Positions 1-5,512 of a stretch of 8,054 bases of DNA are shown piece after piece; the stretch's first letter is position 1; the number at the start of each line of letters is the position of its first letter. Source of the DNA: Methanobacteriota archaeon (GTDB lineage: Archaea; Thermoplasmatota; Poseidoniia; Poseidoniales; Thalassarchaeaceae). The position numbers and the translations under genes are program-made. The stretch covers positions 1-8,054 of the forward strand of contig PBGH01000003.1 of the NCBI GenBank assembly GCA_002720055.1, read 5' to 3'. The notes under the pieces are model-generated. The model saw only the letters and a list, made by a program, of their open reading frames with translations, was not told the origin of the DNA and searched no databases.

Positions 1-52
1 TTCCGGCGAAGGCGATTTTGGTGATTTTGATGGCCGAGCCAATAAATGTCAC
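1..52 (-). CDS. Possible 5' end of a further operon gene, running off the left edge (uncertain)
   Basis: A GTG codon overlaps the TGA stop of prefoldin beta in a GTGA arrangement, and the frame stays open for 17 codons to the edge, giving a short hydrophobic peptide (MTFIGSAIKITKIAFAG). A GAGAGG stretch lies just upstream of the GTG, closer than ideal for a ribosome binding site. Stop-start overlaps of this kind are the rule in this operon, so a coupled downstream gene is plausible. The same 50 bases are also open in a second minus frame and on the plus strand, so I cannot say which is coding. No family can be recognised from so few residues. Confidence 0.25.
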   Translation of the reverse strand, partial: MTFIGSAIKITKIAFAG

Positions 53-357
53 TCCCTCTCAAACTGCTCGGCCTTTTCCTCATAATGCTCTCTAAGATTT
101 TCTTCCCTTTCCACTAATCTCTTTAGATGGTCTTCAAGGGAAGATTTAGCATCATTTAATTCGGACAAAAGTTTTGTCCTATCCGCAACCTCGAGGAGGA
201 TATTTCCGAGTGAACGATAAACAGGCTTCCCCGAATCCTGTTCCTCAAGTGCCTCCACAGTTATGCCATACTCCGAGATTTGTGATGAAACAGTCTGAAT
301 TTGATTCCTAATTGCCTGTAGTTCTCGGGCAATAGACTGAATTTGTTCTGCAGACAC
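49..357 (-). CDS. pfdB: Prefoldin subunit beta (102 aa)
   Basis: This is the beta subunit of archaeal prefoldin (GimC), the cytosolic alpha2-beta4 chaperone that holds unfolded chains between coiled-coil tentacles and hands them to the thermosome. The protein has the family layout: an N-terminal coiled-coil helix (about residues 3-38), a central section with VYRSLGNILLEV (about 46-57) that matches the conserved VYK-VG-LLV element of the beta hairpins, and a highly charged C-terminal helix (about 62-102). At 102 residues it is somewhat shorter than the usual 115-120, through shorter helix ends. The start is GTG, seven bases after the pcc1 stop, with GAGGAA directly before it and AAGGAT slightly further up. 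No in-frame ATG is available. Its place after pcc1 is the standard order in the archaeal exosome superoperon. Identification rests on the central motif plus context. Confidence 0.85.
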   Translation of the reverse strand: MSAEQIQSIARELQAIRNQIQTVSSQISEYGITVEALEEQDSGKPVYRSLGNILLEVADRTKLLSELNDAKSSLEDHLKRLVEREENLREHYEEKAEQFERE

Positions 358-364
358 TTCCTCG

Positions 365-607
365 CTAATCCTTGTCGCCCCCTCTTGTTGCCATTAGGGA
401 ATGTTCGGAAGCAATTAAAGCTCTCATCAATGAATTCCATCTTGCTCTAAGATCGCTAAATGAATTAGAAAAAATAGAGACTTGGACTTGACTGTCAGTG
501 TTATTAAAATCGGCTTCAGTTATTAAAGAAGATGATAAGGCGTGAGATTCTGTGTGCTCCAACGTTAGTCTGAGCTGGACTTTTTCATTCCTCTTCTGAT
601 CCTTCAT
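365..607 (-). CDS. pcc1: KEOPS complex subunit Pcc1 (80 aa)
   Basis: Pcc1 is the small dimerising subunit of KEOPS, which with Kae1, Bud32 and Cgi121 transfers the threonylcarbamoyl group to A37 of ANN-decoding tRNAs (t6A). The protein has the family's beta-strand start (VQLRLTLEH), a helix ending near the position of the usual ALxPE segment (here SSLITE, 26-31), a second strand (QVQVSIFS) and the hallmark C-terminal helix with LRARWNSLMRAL (53-64), where the Arg-Ala and Asn-Ser pairs are conserved. I place the start at the internal ATG at 607. It gives the normal 80-residue family length and is preceded by a GAGAG stretch. The longer frame from ATG at 637 adds ten unsupported residues and deepens the overlap with eL43 from 23 to 53 nt. 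The overlap implies translational coupling. Sequence conservation is moderate, but context makes the call firm. Confidence 0.82.
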   Translation of the reverse strand: MKDQKRNEKVQLRLTLEHTESHALSSSLITEADFNNTDSQVQVSIFSNSFSDLRARWNSLMRALIASEHSLMATRGGDKD

Positions 608-953
608 CTGATTCTCTCTCGGATAGCTTTCTTTCATAGTCCAATGCAGCCTGTTGTGCGATCACAGCCATATCAGTTGCAGTCGCTCCTTCTAGCGAAC
701 GCCTGACGATCCTCCTATTTGCATCACTAGCCCTGGTAAAGGGTTCCCAAACACCTCCAGAGAATGTATAATCGCACTTCTTACAGTCCCAAATACCAGC
801 TGATTTCCTCCTAACTTTAACATAATGACATTTTGGACATGTGTACCACCTTGATTTCTTAGCCATGGCTGAGCCAGCTCTTCTTCTCACGCTGACCCCG
901 TATCGGGGTCCGAAACGAGCAGTCGCTCCTGCTTTTTGGGTTCTCTTTGCCAT
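585..953 (-). CDS. rpl37ae: Large-subunit ribosomal protein eL43 (L37Ae) with acidic C-terminal extension (122 aa)
   Basis: This is the zinc-binding ribosomal protein eL43 of the archaeal/eukaryotic 50S/60S subunit. The basic N-terminus carries the family pattern KRT-KAG--ARFGPRYG (3-19). It is followed by a zinc ribbon with cysteines at 39, 42, 57 and 60 (CPKC, then CKKC) and the conserved RRKSAGIW and GGVWEPFT segments, which end around residue 73. Family members normally stop about there or within some 20 residues. This one continues for roughly 49 more residues: an arginine-rich segment, a predicted helix, and a very acidic tail (ERESDEGSEEE). The start is ATG preceded by AGGTGA at good spacing, and that site overlaps the rrp42 stop. 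The rpoP gene, often found next to this one in other archaea, is absent here. The domain call is certain; the role of the tail is unknown. Confidence 0.95.
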   Translation of the reverse strand: MAKRTQKAGATARFGPRYGVSVRRRAGSAMAKKSRWYTCPKCHYVKVRRKSAGIWDCKKCDYTFSGGVWEPFTRASDANRRIVRRSLEGATATDMAVIAQQAALDYERKLSERESDEGSEEE

Positions 954-963
954 TCTATTTCAC

Positions 964-1743
964 CTACAATGAGTTTATAATTTCTCTAAGTTCCTTGGTC
1001 CTCATCCGAGCATTTTCCATTATTTCGGCAAACTCATCGGCTGAGAAAATCCCCTTTATACCCTTCTGAAGAGAGTGAACATTGTCATCATCACCGAGAG
1101 TGATGTGTATTCTTTCATCCCCGCCAAGTTCTTCTCGGGAGCTTGCATCGTAAACAAAACGTCCGCCGACCTTGTGGTAAGAGCACATTATTGGAGTTTT
1201 AGAGACTTCAAGCTGATTATCCTCCCCTACTTCGAACCTCTCTGCGGGAATTGTGGCATTTCTAAGTGCTACAATCCCGGCCAAAGCGAACGCATCGAAA
1301 AGATTCCCATCATCAGAGACTGCAAACAAATCTAGTATGACTTGCCATGCCTTCTCCCCCGGAATTATACAAAGAGAGTCAACATCGATACAACCTGATT
1401 CTCTGATTCCTCTATCAACAACTCTTCCAAGTTCTATGGATTCTTCGCTTGGTGGGCCTGCTTCCCAGTGCCTACCTGCAACCGGTCTGACCTCAGCTGA
1501 ACACATCAAACCGCCCTGATTTGGACGATCTGAATATGGCTGCATGATTTGGAATTTAACTCCTGCGAAAACGATTGTATCGCCCATCCTAACCCTTGCT
1601 GAGCCCTCAGCCCTCGGAAGAATGGAATGATCTACCTCTAATTTTCTCCCTTCCCACCTAGACCTGCCATCAATCCTAGCATCCTTATCTGCGAGATCGG
1701 AAAGATGGGCCCTGAGAAGATTTGGTACGATTGGGATGGTCAT
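964..1743 (-). CDS. rrp42: Exosome core subunit Rrp42 (259 aa)
   Basis: Rrp42 is the non-catalytic RNase PH-fold partner that alternates with Rrp41 in the hexameric ring of the archaeal exosome, which degrades and tails RNA from the 3' end. Recognisable family blocks are RIDGRSRWEGR near residue 23, AEGSARVRMGDT near 45, the GPPSEESIELGRVVDRGIRES stretch in two parts around 95-115, and the DGNLFDAFALA segment near 145. As expected for Rrp42, it lacks the aspartate pair that marks the active subunit. A GTG at 1752 would extend it by three residues, but that codon abuts the GGAGG motif. The ATG at 1743 lies nine bases from GGAGG and is preferred. With that start the gene begins 1 bp after the rrp41 stop, which is typical of tightly coupled exosome genes. 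Confidence 0.95.
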   Translation of the reverse strand: MTIPIVPNLLRAHLSDLADKDARIDGRSRWEGRKLEVDHSILPRAEGSARVRMGDTIVFAGVKFQIMQPYSDRPNQGGLMCSAEVRPVAGRHWEAGPPSEESIELGRVVDRGIRESGCIDVDSLCIIPGEKAWQVILDLFAVSDDGNLFDAFALAGIVALRNATIPAERFEVGEDNQLEVSKTPIMCSYHKVGGRFVYDASSREELGGDERIHITLGDDDNVHSLQKGIKGIFSADEFAEIMENARMRTKELREIINSL

Positions 1744-1744
1744 T

Positions 1745-2458
1745 CTATCCACCCTCCTTTAGCGCTTCGACCATTTTTTCATGTATCGATGATGCAGCTT
1801 TCATGTTGTAGTCCCATGCCTCTTTGAATTCATCTTGTGAAAGATCTCCATCCATCTGTAGGAAAACTAACTCTCCGGAATTTGGAAGAATTCCCATAGG
1901 AAGGTCTGCTTCACCATAATTATCCTCTTCCTTGTTCAAATCGCAGACTACAACATCATTGATCTTACCGCTGGCTACACTGACGACTAGGTCGGTCATT
2001 GGGATGCCTGCATCTGCAAGGGCGACTGAAGCGGCAGTCAGTCCCACGCATCTTGTCCCCGCTTCTGCTGAAATAATTTCTATATTTACGCGAATTTTTG
2101 AGCGTGGATAGAGGTCGAGAAGTACGACGCTTTCAAGGGCGTCCTTGGTTACTTTGCTGATTTCTCTACTTCTACGATTGAAACCTGGCCTGATTCTATC
2201 TGTTGTTGAAAATGGAGCCATGTTGTAAGCTACATCGAGAACGGCTCTATCCTGTCTCTGAATCTTCCTAGGATGTGCCTCCATTGGCCCATATACAGCT
2301 ACTATCGCTTCATTGGTCCCCCAAGTCATTCTACAAGACCCGTCTGCAACCGGTACTACTCCTGTCTGTATGGATATCTCCCTAACATCACCTGGACCTC
2401 GTCCATCCATCCTCAAGCCATTCTCATCGATCATCTGAATATCTCCGTATCCGCCCAT
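1745..2458 (-). CDS. rrp41: Exosome catalytic subunit Rrp41 (237 aa)
   Basis: Rrp41 is the active RNase PH-type subunit of the archaeal exosome. It carries out phosphorolytic 3'-5' RNA degradation and the reverse polyadenylation-like tailing reaction in the Rrp41-Rrp42 ring. Expected features are present: LRMDGRGPGDVR (15-26), the arginine-rich RNA-contact segment RRSREISKV (95-103), the phosphate-binding GTR (134-136) followed by GLTAASVALADAGIP, and the catalytic acidic block at 173-185 (CDLNKEEDNYGEAD). In that block Asp173 and Asp179 correspond to the Sulfolobus aspartates known to be essential. All catalytic positions look intact. The ATG start shares one base with the rrp4 stop (TAATG) and has a strong GGAGGTG seven bases upstream, so the start is well supported. 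The length is close to the family norm. Confidence 0.97.
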   Translation of the reverse strand: MGGYGDIQMIDENGLRMDGRGPGDVREISIQTGVVPVADGSCRMTWGTNEAIVAVYGPMEAHPRKIQRQDRAVLDVAYNMAPFSTTDRIRPGFNRRSREISKVTKDALESVVLLDLYPRSKIRVNIEIISAEAGTRCVGLTAASVALADAGIPMTDLVVSVASGKINDVVVCDLNKEEDNYGEADLPMGILPNSGELVFLQMDGDLSQDEFKEAWDYNMKAASSIHEKMVEALKEGG

Positions 2459-3153
2459 TAGTTCGCACCTCCATTGACATTTGTTGATAATTCGAATAGT
2501 CTTTTTCTAACTTCTAGAATTCCTTCAAATTCTCCGTCTATCCACATCCTTCCGTTGTCAGCTACAACTATACGACACTCTGTATCCTCTTTCAGTCTTC
2601 TCAGTGATTGGCCACCCTTGCCGATTAGTCTACCAAGCAAATGTGGATCAATCTCTTCTATGACCCCTGAACGAATTTTCCTAAGTCCCATTCCCTTCAT
2701 TGTTACAACACTTGAATGAGTCTCCTCAACTTCCTGTATCCTGCACAGGACTGCGTCTCCCACATCCATAACTGATCTCGTTCCTCCAAAATCTACCTTT
2801 CCTGGCCCGAGGCTCATTGGCAATATAGCATTGAAAGGAGCACCGAGTTCGATAAACCAAATATTGTTTGTACAGCCTTCTATAAATCCAATCACCAAAT
2901 CACCAGGGCGAGGCATGTACCTCGTATGTTTTGGCTCGACAGAGACTAAATCTCCTTTTTTCCTAATTATTCCTTGTTTTATTGCCTTTAGTCGCCCAGA
3001 AATAGAAAGAACTCCATGGCCGGCCTCTTGCCCTTCAGATTCTCCCAGATCCTCTCCGGGAACAACGAGGACTTGCCCTCGTATACCTCGCGACCCCGTC
3101 GCGTCATTATTTTTTGTCATGTTATCGAGCCGCGCCACTGGCCTGCTGTTCAT
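2458..3153 (-). CDS. rrp4: Exosome RNA-binding cap subunit Rrp4 (up to 231 aa)
   Basis: Rrp4 is one of the two RNA-binding cap proteins (with Csl4) that sit on the Rrp41-Rrp42 ring and feed substrates into it. Three domains are visible. The N-terminal beta domain contains VLVVPGEDLG (28-37). An S1 domain (about 83-153) contains GDLVIGFIEG and the NAILPMS strand. A KH domain carries the canonical GRLIGKGG loop at 174-181. The start is the weak point. The first ATG (3153) lies 29 nt after the SBDS stop, and the second in-frame ATG (3120) would remove 11 residues; neither has a clear Shine-Dalgarno sequence. Residues 1-22 are poorly conserved and could be partly non-coding. The gene ends by sharing one base with the rrp41 start. 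The identity is secure. Confidence 0.94.
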   Translation of the reverse strand: MNSRPVARLDNMTKNNDATGSRGIRGQVLVVPGEDLGESEGQEAGHGVLSISGRLKAIKQGIIRKKGDLVSVEPKHTRYMPRPGDLVIGFIEGCTNNIWFIELGAPFNAILPMSLGPGKVDFGGTRSVMDVGDAVLCRIQEVEETHSSVVTMKGMGLRKIRSGVIEEIDPHLLGRLIGKGGQSLRRLKEDTECRIVVADNGRMWIDGEFEGILEVRKRLFELSTNVNGGAN

Positions 3154-3182
3154 AACCGTTGATGCTTGAGAGATTTACCTAA

Positions 3183-3872
3183 TTAGTCGATTTCACGCAC
3201 TTCGACGTCGGGAGATTTGGATGCAACCCTTCCAATTAAGTCATTTTTCATTCCACCTGGCGAAGAAACAACACAGACCCAAGTGCCATCACTCAGCCAC
3301 TCCTCCTTCTGAATCGAGTCTCTAAGCATCTGACTGATTGCCCCATAGTCTCTGCCCTGTACTTTGAATGCTAACCTAACGGTTATGAATTGTAGAGGAA
3401 TCACCGGTCTAAGAGCGGAAACTGCATCTTCAACTTGACTCTCTACTGACTTAAAAGGATCAATTGGGAATCTTAGCTCATCCAGGGCATTTTCTATCCT
3501 AGTCCTGGGGTGTGGAAGTTTGGTCTTGGGATCGGTGGCAGTAGTAGCAATCTCGTTTACTATCTGCAATTTCTTTTCATTGATCATATTCTTTCTCTGC
3601 AATGTGGTTAATTGTATTGTGCCGTCAACTAGAATCTTAGTGGCGCAATCAAGTACATCAGTGGTCCCAAAGGCATTCTCAAGAGACTCAGAGGTGGGCC
3701 TTTCCCCTGCTCTAGCATCGGACCAAATTTCATCTATCGCAAGAAGGTCGTCGATAGAAACTCCTTCCGAATCCTGTTTCCATAACTCAACTAGGTCGGG
3801 ATCGACTAAAATCTCGAATCTTTTTCCCGCCTTCTCGAGGCGGGCCAATACCGCATCATCCAGACTGACCAT
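3183..3872 (-). CDS. sdo1: SBDS / Sdo1 family ribosome maturation protein (229 aa)
   Basis: This is the archaeal homologue of the Shwachman-Bodian-Diamond protein, which in eukaryotes works with the EF-2-like GTPase Efl1 to release the anti-association factor (eIF6) from the large subunit. The N-terminus MVSLDDAVLARLEKAGKRFE matches the FYSH domain start, continuing with ILVDPDLV. Other family marks are KILVDGTIQLTT near residue 80, RKNMINEKKLQIVNEIATTA at 93-112, the HPRTRIENAL segment of domain II, and a ferredoxin-like domain III from about residue 160. The length of 229 residues is normal. The ATG is the only possible start after the psmA stop. It has no Shine-Dalgarno motif and is overlapped by a perfect inverted repeat. 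The gene sits between psmA and rrp4, its standard position in archaeal exosome operons. Confidence 0.96.
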   Translation of the reverse strand: MVSLDDAVLARLEKAGKRFEILVDPDLVELWKQDSEGVSIDDLLAIDEIWSDARAGERPTSESLENAFGTTDVLDCATKILVDGTIQLTTLQRKNMINEKKLQIVNEIATTATDPKTKLPHPRTRIENALDELRFPIDPFKSVESQVEDAVSALRPVIPLQFITVRLAFKVQGRDYGAISQMLRDSIQKEEWLSDGTWVCVVSSPGGMKNDLIGRVASKSPDVEVREID

Positions 3873-3883
3873 GGGAGTCCCAT
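3871..3883. repeat. Short perfect inverted repeat over the SBDS start codon
   Basis: The bases ATGGGA-G-TCCCAT form a perfect palindrome around a single central base. On the transcribed (minus-strand) RNA, five pairs can form with a three-base loop, and the AU of the SBDS start codon (AUG at 3872-3870) lies in the stem. There is no Shine-Dalgarno motif before this start. A weak start-masking hairpin or a protein-binding site is possible, but a 6-bp palindrome can also occur by chance. Confidence 0.35.
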
Positions 3884-3911
3884 TGGGGGTATGGCTTAGA
3901 TATTGGCGGAA

Positions 3912-4622
3912 TCAAGACATCTTGTCGAGATGCTTCAAGGTTGATTCCCTATCCAGCTTCCTGTAACCATCCTTATCAACGCAAGCAATCTCAACGGTTT
4001 CCCTGTTCAAATCATCCTCAAGAGATTCCTTAAGTGCTTCAAGCCCTAACTTGATAGCTGCATTCTGTGTCATATTGGCCTTCCATTTCTCTTCGAAAAA
4101 ATCGATGGCTGTAGAGCGCCCCCTTCCAATCGCTCCGGCATTGTATGATTGGTAAGCGCCAGAAGGATCCGTCTCGAAGAGGTGGAATCCTTCGTCGTCA
4201 AATCCTGCGATTAGAAGAGCAGTGCCAAAGGGCCTAGCTCCACCGTATTGTGTGAATGATTGTTTGTAATCGCACATTTTCTTAACTAGGGTAGACACTG
4301 GTATTTCAGCACCATAAGTCATTCTGTTTACTTGGCATTGTACCCTTGCCCTATCTACAAGCTGCCTAGCATCGGCAACCAAGCCAGACGTTGTAATCCC
4401 AATATGATTATCGATTTGATACATTTTTTCAATAGAATCTGTGATCACTAGCTTACTCTGGACCCTCTTGTCTACAATTAGTACCACCCCTTCCTTGAAG
4501 ACGAGGCCTACGGTTGTAGTGCCTCTCTTTACTGATTCTCTTGCATATTCTACTTGGTAAAGTCTGCCGTCTGGGGAAAATGTCGAGACCCCATGATCGT
4601 AACCTCGTCCGCTAGGCTGCAT
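3912..4622 (-). CDS. psmA: Proteasome alpha subunit (236 aa)
   Basis: This is the structural alpha subunit of the archaeal 20S proteasome. Its rings gate the chamber and dock the PAN or Cdc48-type ATPases. The N-terminal alpha signature YDHGVSTFSPDGRLYQVEYA occupies residues 8-27, followed by SGLVADAR, the TQYGGARPFG loop and a C-terminal helix. The ATG at 4622 is preferred over the one at 4637 for two reasons. GGTGAT lies five bases before it. Also, with this start every residue from Met1 lines up without gaps with the Thermoplasma acidophilum alpha subunit (known family sequence), including Lys66 (SIEKM here), the pocket lysine that binds the C-terminal tails of the ATPases. It is the first gene of the minus-strand superoperon and faces dph6 across a 97-bp divergent gap. 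The beta subunit is not in this window. Confidence 0.97.
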   Translation of the reverse strand: MQPSGRGYDHGVSTFSPDGRLYQVEYARESVKRGTTTVGLVFKEGVVLIVDKRVQSKLVITDSIEKMYQIDNHIGITTSGLVADARQLVDRARVQCQVNRMTYGAEIPVSTLVKKMCDYKQSFTQYGGARPFGTALLIAGFDDEGFHLFETDPSGAYQSYNAGAIGRGRSTAIDFFEEKWKANMTQNAAIKLGLEALKESLEDDLNRETVEIACVDKDGYRKLDRESTLKHLDKMS

Positions 4623-4626
4623 CGCT

Positions 4627-4632
4627 ATCACC
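4627..4632 (-). promoter_or_regulatory. Ribosome binding site that fixes the psmA start
   Basis: GGTGAT on the minus strand ends five bases before the ATG at 4622. The competing ATG at 4637 has no such motif upstream. The choice is confirmed by gap-free agreement of the N-terminus with the Thermoplasma proteasome alpha subunit. Confidence 0.7.
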
Positions 4633-4710
4633 CCCATGCCATAATGGACTCTTATGAATCTTGGTCGAGAGAAGACTCAATCTAGTACACATTCTGCGGG
4701 GTTTGAAATT

Positions 4711-4715
4711 GGTGA
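4711..4715 (+). promoter_or_regulatory. Ribosome binding site that fixes the dph6 start
   Basis: GGTGA lies four bases before the ATG at 4720, complementary to the 3' end of archaeal 16S rRNA. It selects that ATG, from which MRIAVLSSGGKDS begins immediately as in other family members. The longer frame from ATG 4654 would add 22 residues with no family counterpart. Confidence 0.7.
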
Positions 4716-4719
4716 AAAG

Positions 4720-5466
4720 ATGAGAATCGCGGTTTTGTCGTCAGGCGGGAAGGATTCTGCCTATGCTACATGGTGGTCGGGGTTGCAGGGATGGGATATT
4801 GTCTCTGTAATTACCGTCATGGTAAGGGGAGAGGACTCTCTAATGTTCCAGCTAGGAAATACCTGGGTAGCGGGTTTACAAGCCAGTTCAATGGGCCTTC
4901 CTTGGCTTCCAGTCGTTACTGAAGGGATAGATGGGCAGGAGATATCTGATTTAGAGCGGGGGTTGAGCGGCGTTTCGGACACCAGTAAAATATTCGAGGA
5001 AATATGGCCGAGTTGGGTTGAAGCTCCAACCGAAATGGTACTGCAAAAAGGCAAGCCAGAAATTGACGGGCTAGTGGTGGGTGCACTTCGTTCAGATTAC
5101 CAGAAAACAAAAATTGAGATGATGTGCGAGAGATTGGGCATTCATTCATTCTGTCCACTATGGCATAAGGAAGAGGAAAGTCACATGCAGTCTCTTGTGG
5201 AACATGGATTCGAAGTTGTATTCACATCGGTTTCAACAGAGGGTCTGGATCAAGAATGGCTGGGAAGGAAATTAGACAAAGGGTCGCTAATAGAGTTGCG
5301 GACTCTCTCTAAAAAATACAGATTCAACATGGATGGGGAGGGTGGGGAATTCGAAACCTTCGTAGTCAATTCACCAGATATGGCAAATGAGATAGTGTAT
5401 ACCGGAAAGCCTCAGTGGCATGGATCCAGGGGCGTATTGAAAATAGATTCCCTCTCATTGAACTAG
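4720..5466 (+). CDS. dph6: Diphthine-ammonia ligase, Dph6 family (248 aa)
   Basis: Dph6 carries out the last step of diphthamide synthesis on elongation factor 2: ATP-dependent amidation of diphthine with ammonia, releasing AMP and pyrophosphate. The protein opens with the PP-loop SSGGKDS (7-13), which binds the ATP pyrophosphate. The family block GALRSDYQKTKIE lies near residues 123-135, followed by LGIHSFCPLWHK and, near the C-terminus, the Dph6 hallmark GEGGEFETFVV. These separate it from other PP-loop enzymes such as TtcA, ThiI or QueC. The length is slightly above the common 220-240. It is the first plus-strand gene, divergent from psmA, and is followed 46 bp later by purB, probably on the same transcript. 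Translation elongation (EF-2 modification) also links it to SBDS, which acts with an EF-2-like GTPase in eukaryotes; that link is only thematic. Confidence 0.93.
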   Translation: MRIAVLSSGGKDSAYATWWSGLQGWDIVSVITVMVRGEDSLMFQLGNTWVAGLQASSMGLPWLPVVTEGIDGQEISDLERGLSGVSDTSKIFEEIWPSWVEAPTEMVLQKGKPEIDGLVVGALRSDYQKTKIEMMCERLGIHSFCPLWHKEEESHMQSLVEHGFEVVFTSVSTEGLDQEWLGRKLDKGSLIELRTLSKKYRFNMDGEGGEFETFVVNSPDMANEIVYTGKPQWHGSRGVLKIDSLSLN

Positions 5467-5512
5467 CATCGTTAGGCTCAAACAGGTGACCGTGGTCGCA
5501 TGACTGGAGATT

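Larger units (their letters stand above)
4623..4719. promoter_or_regulatory. Divergent intergenic region, presumed promoters for the psmA operon and dph6
   Basis: This is the only head-to-head gap in the window, so the promoters of both transcripts should lie here. An AT-rich stretch at 4651-4658 (CTTATGAA, read TTCATAAG on the other strand) resembles a poor archaeal TATA box in either direction. Used for dph6 it would place the transcript start near 4680, about 40 nt before the ATG. Used for psmA it would leave almost no leader and would exclude the GGTGAT motif, so psmA probably uses another box further right, which I cannot fix. The location follows from gene layout; the exact elements are uncertain. 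Confidence 0.45.

Noticed and set aside
2831..3169. 112-residue plus-strand frame opposite rrp4
   Set aside because: It is a shadow of the well-supported Rrp4 S1-domain coding sequence, Pro/Ser-rich and without recognisable motifs.
3520..3966. 148-residue open frame on the plus strand
   Set aside because: It lies opposite SBDS and the end of psmA, both unmistakable. The translation is low-complexity Ser-rich antisense with no domain.
4654..4719. 22-residue N-terminal extension of Dph6 from an upstream ATG
   Set aside because: The ATG at 4720 has GGTGA before it, and the family sequence starts there. The extension has no family counterpart and would fill the only divergent promoter region.
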